Positions 7,454 to 12,162 of a DNA stretch of 12,162 bases are shown here, piece by piece; positions within the stretch are counted from its first letter, which is position 1; each line of letters opens with the position of its first letter. The translations under genes and the position numbers were made by a program. Source of the DNA: an uncultured Chitinophagaceae bacterium (GTDB lineage: Bacteria > Bacteroidota > Bacteroidia > Chitinophagales > Chitinophagaceae). The stretch lies in NCBI GenBank assembly GCA_946885335.1, contig CAMPGG010000083.1, positions 1 to 12,162 of the forward strand. The letters run 5' to 3'. Under the pieces are notes generated by a model. The model made no database searches, was not told the origin of the DNA, and saw only the letters and a list, made by a program, of their open reading frames with translations.

Positions 7454-8008
7454 ATGCCACCCCTTGACTTAAAAGAAATAAATAAAGACTGGACACTTTT
7501 CCTGGACCGGGATGGTGTGATCAACCATGAAAAGGAACTGGATTATATTCTTAATTGGAACGAATTTAAGTTTTATGACCAGGTGCTTGAAGCTATTGCG
7601 ATCTGTGCAAAAAAATTTGGGTTGATCGTTGTGGTTACCAATCAAAAAGGTGTAGGTAAAAAATTAATGTCAGAAGATGACCTGTTAAACATTCACCAGG
7701 AATTAAAAAAAGAAGTGTTAAAGGCAGGTGGCCGGATTGACCAGGTATATTTTTGCAGTAGCACAGATGATAATCACTATTCCAGGAAGCCTAATCCAGG
7801 GATGGCTTTTGAGGCCAGGAAAGAGTTTCCGGAAATCGAATTCAATAAATCAATTATCGTTGGCAATAAACCCAGCGATATGCTTTTTGGCAGAAATGCA
7901 GGTATGCATACGGTATATCTCACCACCACACATCCTGACCAGGAAATTCCTCATCCGCATATAGACCTGGTTTTTCCTACTTTAATGGATTTTGCAAAAG
8001 CTTTATAA
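7454..8008 (+). CDS. HAD-IIIA hydrolase, GmhB-like heptose bisphosphate phosphatase
   Basis: This 184-residue HAD-superfamily phosphatase has the nucleophile motif FLDRDGVIN (16-24; Asp18 and Asp20), motif II VVTNQKGVGK (60-69; Thr62), motif III RKPNPGM (111-117; Lys112) and motif IV VGNKPSDM (136-143). Its length, the DRDGVIN sequence and its place after gmhA fit GmhB, which removes the 7-phosphate from D-glycero-D-manno-heptose 1,7-bisphosphate. Two differences are visible. The zinc loop of E. coli GmhB (C-x-H...C-x-C before RKP) is shortened to CSSTDDNHYS, with only the first Cys. The first acidic residue of motif IV (GDxxxD) is Asn138, while Asp142 remains. Loss of the zinc loop is found in other HAD-IIIA proteins, so activity is plausible but the exact substrate is less certain. 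HisB-like histidinol-phosphate phosphatase is the alternative; the neighbours favour the heptose role. Confidence 0.82.
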   Translation: MPPLDLKEINKDWTLFLDRDGVINHEKELDYILNWNEFKFYDQVLEAIAICAKKFGLIVVVTNQKGVGKKLMSEDDLLNIHQELKKEVLKAGGRIDQVYFCSSTDDNHYSRKPNPGMAFEARKEFPEIEFNKSIIVGNKPSDMLFGRNAGMHTVYLTTTHPDQEIPHPHIDLVFPTLMDFAKAL

Positions 8009-8072
8009 ACTTTATAATATTATTACAACGCTTTTTACGTTCTTAGCATCTGTTTAATATAAAAATATATTA

Positions 8073-9032
8073 ATGAGTGCATCCAGATCCTATATGTTAA
8101 GAATCTTTACTTTCTTGTTTACTTCGTTTTTTGCATGGCAGGTAAGTGCTCAGAACTTGAGTGCCAATGATCTTCGCAAGATCACTTTAAAAGAAGACTC
8201 ATTAAAAAAGTTAGCCCAAAATTTCCATATGGATAGTTTAACGGCGGGCCGGATGCGATCCGATAGCCTGTTTGTAAAAACTTTAATCCGCACTTTGCAA
8301 ATCAAAAATTCATTTTATTACCCTTTAGATTCTGTATTTGGTGTTTCTAAAGTATATGCACCCGATAGCAGTTTCCGGATTTTAAGCTGGAATCTCTCAT
8401 TTGATCAATATTATTCCAGGCAAAGAGCGGCCATCCAGTATAATACACCAGATGGTTCTTTAAAATTAACGCCATTAAGAGATGTTTCTGAATTTACAGA
8501 AAATGCAATGGATTCGGTTCGCAGTAAAGACAATTGGATAGGTTCTGTTATTTACAGGATCATACAAACATCTCACAATAACAAAAATTATTATACGCTG
8601 ATAGGCTTTGATGATTACAGTGCCATGAGTAATAAAAAATGGCTGGAGGTAATGAGTTTCAACAGCAAAAATGAACCTGTATTCGGTGGTCCCTTTTTTA
8701 GTTTTGAACAAGACAGTATAAAAAAACCTGTTCAATACCGTTATAATATTGAATATAAAAAAGAAGCCCGTGCGGTATTGGAATATGAACCCGAATTAGA
8801 ACTGATCATCATAGATCACCTGATTTCAGAAACAGGTGAACCTGAAAATAAGTTTACGTATATCCCTGACGGTGATGTTGAAGCCTTTCAATGGAAAAAC
8901 GGCAAATGGGTACACATTGATAAACTGTATGATTTCAAATTAGAAGACGGAGAATTCCCCATGCCTATGCCCATTCGCGACAATAAAGGCGATCTGCTTC
9001 CAACAAAAAAAGAACAGGAGAAATTATTTTAA
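8073..9032 (+). CDS. Secreted protein of unknown function
   Basis: I do not recognise the family. The 319 residues begin with a Sec signal peptide: a hydrophobic core about 9-22 (RIFTFLFTSFFAW), then VSA-QN with probable cleavage after Ala26. Met8 (ATG at 8094) is an alternative start and gives a more typical signal length. The mature part starts with a charged helical segment (30-75) and then becomes beta-rich and aromatic, with no internal membrane helices. It has no cysteines in the mature region and no catalytic motif that I can name. The C-terminus is charged (KKEQEKLF). It should be periplasmic or attached to the outer membrane surface. It follows the HAD gene by 64 bases, so it may be the last gene of that operon or have its own promoter; no good -7 element is seen. 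It converges on lepA. Confidence 0.75.
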   Translation: MSASRSYMLRIFTFLFTSFFAWQVSAQNLSANDLRKITLKEDSLKKLAQNFHMDSLTAGRMRSDSLFVKTLIRTLQIKNSFYYPLDSVFGVSKVYAPDSSFRILSWNLSFDQYYSRQRAAIQYNTPDGSLKLTPLRDVSEFTENAMDSVRSKDNWIGSVIYRIIQTSHNNKNYYTLIGFDDYSAMSNKKWLEVMSFNSKNEPVFGGPFFSFEQDSIKKPVQYRYNIEYKKEARAVLEYEPELELIIIDHLISETGEPENKFTYIPDGDVEAFQWKNGKWVHIDKLYDFKLEDGEFPMPMPIRDNKGDLLPTKKEQEKLF

Positions 9033-9049
9033 AACTTCGAAAAGTTTTA
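9030..9049. terminator. Bidirectional hairpin between convergent genes
   Basis: TAAAACTT (9030-9037) pairs with AAGTTTTA (9042-9049) around a CGAA loop, giving an 8-bp AT-rich stem. The first arm includes the stop codon of the secreted-protein gene, and the second includes the stop codon of lepA on the other strand. A-rich and T-rich flanks on both sides fit a shared terminator. The stem is weak in G+C, so efficiency is uncertain. Confidence 0.5.
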
Positions 9050-10840
9050 TTCATCCAGTTTAAGCACGGCCAGGAAAGCTTCCTGTGGCACTTCCACATT
9101 ACCTATCTGGCGCATACGCTTTTTACCTTCCTTCTGCTTTTCCAATAGTTTCCGTTTACGGCTGATATCACCACCATAACATTTAGCGGTAACATCTTTG
9201 CGCATAGCAGAAATATTTGAACGTGCTACGATCTTTGCCCCAATTGCCGCCTGGATAGCGATCTGGAATTGCTGGCGGGGTAAAAGTTCTTTTAATTTAT
9301 CACATAATTTTCTGCCAAACTCCTGCGCTCTGGCTCTATGGATCAAAGCACTTAATGCATCCACTTTTTCATTGTTCAAAAGAATATCCATTTTTACAAT
9401 ATCACTATCACGGTAACCAATAGGTGAATAATCAAATGAGGCATATCCCCTGGTTTGTGATTTAAGTTTATCGTAAAAATCAAAAACTATTTCGGTCAAT
9501 GGAATTTCAAATGTTAGTTCAACCCTGGTAGTTGTCAGGTAACTTTGATTGATCAGTATACCTCTTTTCCCCAAACAAAGCGTCATGATATTTCCTATGT
9601 ATTCGGGTTTGGAAATGATCTGTGCCCGGATAAATGGTTCTTCAATGCGGTCGATGCGTACAGGATCCGGCATTTCAGTAGGGTTATTAACAATTACTTT
9701 ATCACCCTTGGTAGTATACGCAATAAAACTTACGTTAGGAACCGTTGTGATAACGGTTTGATTAAATTCTCTTTCCAATCTTTCCTGGATGATCTCCATG
9801 TGAAGCATTCCAAGAAATCCGCATCGAAAACCAAAACCCAAAGCCTGTGAAGTTTCCAATTCATAGGTTAGTGAAGCATCATTCAATTGCAATTTGTCCA
9901 TGCAATCACGCAGTTCTTCAAATTCATCTGTATTTACGGGGAAAATACCAGCGAATACCATTGGTTTCACAACTTCAAAACCCTGTATCATGGCAGGATG
10001 TGGGTTATTAGCCAATGTAATGGTGTCGCCCACATGTACTTCTTTTGCTACTTTAATACCAGTAATAATATAACCAACATCCCCACATTTAACTTCCTTT
10101 TTTGGAGTCATCTTCAATTTAAGAATACCAATTTCATCCGCTTCATATTCCTGGTCTGTACTTACAAATTTTACCTTATCACCCTGTTTTATAGAACCGT
10201 TTTTTATCCGGTAATAAACAATGATACCACGAAAGGAATTGAAAACACTGTCAAAGATCAATGCTTGTAAAGGTGCATCCGGATCTCCTGTTGGGGCAGG
10301 AATTTTATTGACAATTGCATCTAAAATTCCATCTACACCAATCCCTGTGCGTCCACTTGCTAATAAAATATCTTCAGGTTTACATCCAATCAATTCAATA
10401 ATCTGGTCCTTCACCTCTTCGATCATTGCTCCATCCATATCAATTTTATTGATAACAGGAATGATCTCCAGATCATTTTCAATGGCGAGGTATAAGTTTG
10501 AAATTGTTTGGGCTTGTATACCTTGGGTTGCATCTACCAGGAGCAAAGCGCCTTCACAAGCCGCAAGGGCACGGCTTACTTCATAGCTAAAATCCACATG
10601 GCCCGGTGTATCAATCAGGTTTAAAGTATATTCCTGGCCATCAGTATGATGGTAGTCGATTTGAATAGCATGACTTTTAATTGTAATACCTTTCTCTCTT
10701 TCAAGATCCATATCATCAAGGACCTGGTCCATCATTTCTCTTTCACTGATGGTATTGGTTGCCTGCAATAACCTGTCGGCCAATGTGCTTTTTCCATGAT
10801 CAATATGGGCGATGATGCAAAAATTCCGGATGTTCTTCAT
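9047..10840 (-). CDS. lepA: Elongation factor 4 (LepA), ribosome-associated GTPase
   Basis: This 597-residue cytosolic translational GTPase has the usual LepA length. It acts on the ribosome, with proposed roles in back-translocation under stress and in initiation or 30S assembly. The G domain has AHIDHGKST (11-19), GITI (51-54), DTPGH (77-81) and NKID (131-134), followed by EF-G-like domains II, III and V. The hallmark LepA C-terminal domain is complete, with [24 protein letters not shown] and a final segment [16 protein letters not shown]. There is no insertion or frameshift. The ATG at 10840 is preceded by AGAGGG (10850-10855 on the plus-strand scale), with nine bases between, and by a perfect -7 promoter element. 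The gene is probably monocistronic and ends in a hairpin shared with the convergent gene. Confidence 0.98.
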   Translation of the reverse strand: MKNIRNFCIIAHIDHGKSTLADRLLQATNTISEREMMDQVLDDMDLEREKGITIKSHAIQIDYHHTDGQEYTLNLIDTPGHVDFSYEVSRALAACEGALLLVDATQGIQAQTISNLYLAIENDLEIIPVINKIDMDGAMIEEVKDQIIELIGCKPEDILLASGRTGIGVDGILDAIVNKIPAPTGDPDAPLQALIFDSVFNSFRGIIVYYRIKNGSIKQGDKVKFVSTDQEYEADEIGILKLKMTPKKEVKCGDVGYIITGIKVAKEVHVGDTITLANNPHPAMIQGFEVVKPMVFAGIFPVNTDEFEELRDCMDKLQLNDASLTYELETSQALGFGFRCGFLGMLHMEIIQERLEREFNQTVITTVPNVSFIAYTTKGDKVIVNNPTEMPDPVRIDRIEEPFIRAQIISKPEYIGNIMTLCLGKRGILINQSYLTTTRVELTFEIPLTEIVFDFYDKLKSQTRGYASFDYSPIGYRDSDIVKMDILLNNEKVDALSALIHRARAQEFGRKLCDKLKELLPRQQFQIAIQAAIGAKIVARSNISAMRKDVTAKCYGGDISRKRKLLEKQKEGKKRMRQIGNVEVPQEAFLAVLKLDE

Positions 10841-10869
10841 TTACTAGTACCCTCTTTTTTTCGGACGGG

Positions 10870-10877
10870 CAAAGGTA
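10870..10877 (-). promoter_or_regulatory. Bacteroidota -7 promoter element of lepA
   Basis: The minus strand reads TACCTTTG, a perfect TAnnTTTG match, 29 bases before the lepA ATG. Transcription would start near 10863, with a leader of about 22 nt. The expected -33 region holds only TGTTT, a weak match to TTTG. Confidence 0.65.
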
Positions 10878-10997
10878 ATGAAATCTGGTGATGTTAAACA
10901 GGAAATGACGAAATGGGAATGAGGAGCCAGTCTTCAAAAATCTGCCAATTAATCACAGGTAAACTGACTTAAAACTTTAACCCGATAAATATAAAAA

Positions 10998-11342
10998 TTA
11001 TTCAGCCATACCTTCTGCCTGCCATGCTTTAAAAACGGCAATGGTACTATCATTTAAGCGATCCCTTTTAAAAGGCATGAAACCTTTTTCGCCGGGATGC
11101 ATTTCAATTCGTTTTATAATTTCAGGGAGATTATCCTTTACTGCGGTATAATTATCCAAAGCTTTTTTCTTACCACCTTTTTCAGGTATGTGACAAGGGG
11201 AACAATTATTCATAACAAGTGTATGCACATTATTTGTGTAAGTAGTTACAGGAATTGATGCACTTGTTTTACGTGCAGGATTACACTGGTAAAAAATGAA
11301 AGCAGCAAAAACAAAGGAAGCCAGGATAAGTGTTTTCTTCAT
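10998..11342 (-). CDS. Small mono-heme c-type cytochrome lipoprotein
   Basis: This 114-residue exported heme protein has a lysine start (MKK), a hydrophobic stretch (5-18) and Cys20 in FYQC, a loose lipobox. It is probably a lipoprotein, or else a plain Sec substrate. The heme attachment site is CSPCH (47-51), with His51 as one axial ligand. Met89 in GFMPF (87-91) is the likely second ligand, spaced as in small class I cytochromes c. The C-terminal helix DSTIAVFKAWQAEGM resembles the usual closing helix of such domains. It would carry electrons in the periplasm, or it may be a c-heme sensor or scaffold. No oxidase or dehydrogenase partner is nearby. It lies 157 bases upstream of lepA on the same strand and is divergent from the acetyltransferase, 59 bases away. 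TATATTTT at 11359-11366 is a possible but weak -7 element. Confidence 0.85.
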   Translation of the reverse strand: MKKTLILASFVFAAFIFYQCNPARKTSASIPVTTYTNNVHTLVMNNCSPCHIPEKGGKKKALDNYTAVKDNLPEIIKRIEMHPGEKGFMPFKRDRLNDSTIAVFKAWQAEGMAE

Positions 11343-11401
11343 GATGAATGTTTAATTAAAAATATAAAAAGTTTTGATGTTTATATAATCGTAAAAAAAA
11401 T

Positions 11402-11944
11402 TTGATCTTTATAAGAAAACAAGTGGCCAGCTTTTATATTCGTCCGGCAACAAATTTTGATATAGCAGCAATTGAAAAATTGGTAAACAGCGCATTCAGG
11501 GGCGAATCATCCCGCCAGGGTTGGACCACAGAAGCTGATTTGCTGGATGGTATCAGAATTGACAAGATTGCACTACAGGAAATGATTGAAACCCCCGATG
11601 CTGTAATTTTGAATTATTACAGTGAAGAACATACGCTAATGGGTTGTGTGTATCTGCTCAAACAAAACACCAAACTTTACCTGGGAATGCTGACAGTTTC
11701 TCCTTTTCATCAAAATAATGGAATAGGAAAACAATTAATGATAGCTGCTGAATCGTATGCATTATCAAATAACTGCACTTCTATAACGATGAATGTTTTG
11801 AATGACCGGCCAGAGTTAACGGACTGGTATGTACGACAAGGTTTTTACCTGACGGGCGAACAAAAAAAATTCCCAATCGATAACCGTTTTGGAATACCGA
11901 AAAAAGAATTATTCTTTCACATTATGCAGAAAGACTTTCATTAA
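11402..11944 (+). CDS. GNAT family N-acetyltransferase
   Basis: This cytosolic acetyl-CoA-dependent acyltransferase is 180 residues from the TTG start and 173 from an internal GTG. The GNAT core starts with YIRPATNFDIAAIEKLVNSAF (12-32), followed by GWTTEADLLDG (40-50). The acetyl-CoA pyrophosphate loop QNNGIGKQL (104-112) fits Q/RxxGxG/A. Strand beta-5 and the C-terminal NVLNDRPELTDWYVRQGFYLTGE (131-153) are typical. No ATG occurs before Met61, which lies inside the fold. The start is therefore a non-ATG codon, either TTG at 11402 or GTG at 11423, where VASFYIRPATNFD would begin just before the first strand. The GTG is preceded by AAGAAAACAA. The acceptor substrate cannot be predicted. The gene converges on the CBS-domain gene with a 26-base gap and no clear terminator. 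Confidence 0.85.
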   Translation: MIFIRKQVASFYIRPATNFDIAAIEKLVNSAFRGESSRQGWTTEADLLDGIRIDKIALQEMIETPDAVILNYYSEEHTLMGCVYLLKQNTKLYLGMLTVSPFHQNNGIGKQLMIAAESYALSNNCTSITMNVLNDRPELTDWYVRQGFYLTGEQKKFPIDNRFGIPKKELFFHIMQKDFH

Positions 11945-11970
11945 AAGTATTTGTTGGAAAAGAAAAGTGT

Positions 11971-12162
11971 TTAATAAATCCGGCCACTTTCTTCGTTATC
12001 CAGCAATTTTTTTGTGATGGTATGATCGAATACCATTTCCTTATTAGCCAGGACTTGCCTTAACAAATCGTGTATGGTAACAACACCAACAAATTTCTGG
12101 TCATCAAAAGCAAGTAAATAACGGGTTTTGTTCGAGTTCATCAGGTTCATACAATGTTCCAC
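11971..12162 (-). CDS. CBS-domain protein, C-terminal part, cut by the window edge
   Basis: The C-terminal 63 codons are visible, and the frame remains open at the right edge, so the start lies outside the window. The visible part contains most of a second CBS motif: ECM-like EHCMNLMNSNKTRYLLAF, then DDQKFVGVVTIHDLLRQVLANKEM. The end is a short tail (FDHTITKKLLDNEESGRIY). This matches small stand-alone tandem-CBS proteins of about 140 residues, whose domains bind adenosyl ligands such as AMP, ATP or NAD. The GTG at the edge is an internal Val codon rather than a start. No partner enzyme domain can be seen. Confidence 0.85.
   Translation of the reverse strand: MEHCMNLMNSNKTRYLLAFDDQKFVGVVTIHDLLRQVLANKEMVFDHTITKKLLDNEESGRIY

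Noticed and set aside
8009..8072. Possible promoter (TACGTTCT) or terminator in the gap before the secreted protein
   Set aside because: The match to TAnnTTTG is 6 of 8 with no -33 element. The AT-rich repeats around TTATAA do not form a convincing stem with a T-run.
9545..10586. Several plus-strand frames of 70-127 codons inside lepA
   Set aside because: They are antisense shadows of a highly conserved gene, overlap each other in different frames, and encode low-complexity, cysteine- and phenylalanine-rich products with no domain.
1..12162. Mobile elements, defence systems, CRISPR arrays or toxin-antitoxin genes
   Set aside because: I searched for direct repeats, inverted terminal repeats, transposase or integrase motifs and small paired genes and found none. 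The gene content is core metabolic and envelope-related.

Overview
The window looks like a chromosomal segment of a Bacteroidota bacterium, most likely Chitinophagaceae-like. The evidence is AT-rich coding DNA, weak or absent Shine-Dalgarno sites, two perfect Bacteroidota -7 promoter elements (TAnnTTTG) in front of the tRNA and lepA, a DUF4199 membrane protein, and a Tat-exported Gfo/Idh/MocA oxidoreductase followed by a DUF1080 lipoprotein. The genus assignment is inference. There is no sign of phage, insertion sequence, CRISPR array or long repeat.

Layout. (1) 14-87, minus: tRNA-Pro(GGG) with its own promoter. (2) 401-2664, plus: a two-gene unit for glycoside processing outside the cytoplasm, with a Tat-dependent sugar dehydrogenase and a DUF1080 (3-keto-disaccharide hydrolase) lipoprotein, closed by a clear hairpin terminator at 2694-2724. 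(3) 2941-8008, plus: a tightly packed probable operon. It contains a dihydroorotase-like protein, a DUF4199 membrane protein, a GT2 glycosyltransferase with two membrane helices, a GT4 glycosyltransferase, sedoheptulose-7-phosphate isomerase (GmhA) and a GmhB-like HAD phosphatase. Two of its junctions are TAATG stop/start overlaps. The later genes point to heptose supply and surface-glycan or lipid-linked sugar assembly. (4) 8073-9032, plus: a secreted protein of unknown function. (5) 9047-10840, minus: lepA (elongation factor 4), convergent with the previous gene across a 14-bp gap that lies within a small hairpin. (6) 10998-11342, minus: a small mono-heme c-type cytochrome lipoprotein. (7) 11402-11944, plus: a GNAT acetyltransferase. 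(8) 11971 to the right edge, minus: the C-terminal part of a CBS-domain protein.

The most interesting feature is the 'dihydroorotase' at 2941-4206. It keeps the fold-defining sequence of the family, but most residues that bind the zinc ions or catalyse the reaction are replaced. It is therefore very probably a pseudoenzyme, and it sits at the head of a glycosyltransferase/heptose operon rather than among pyrimidine genes. A 9-bp hairpin with an AAGGAG sequence in its 3' arm lies in the leader of this operon. Everything else looks like ordinary Bacteroidota chromosome with some family-level active-site variations.
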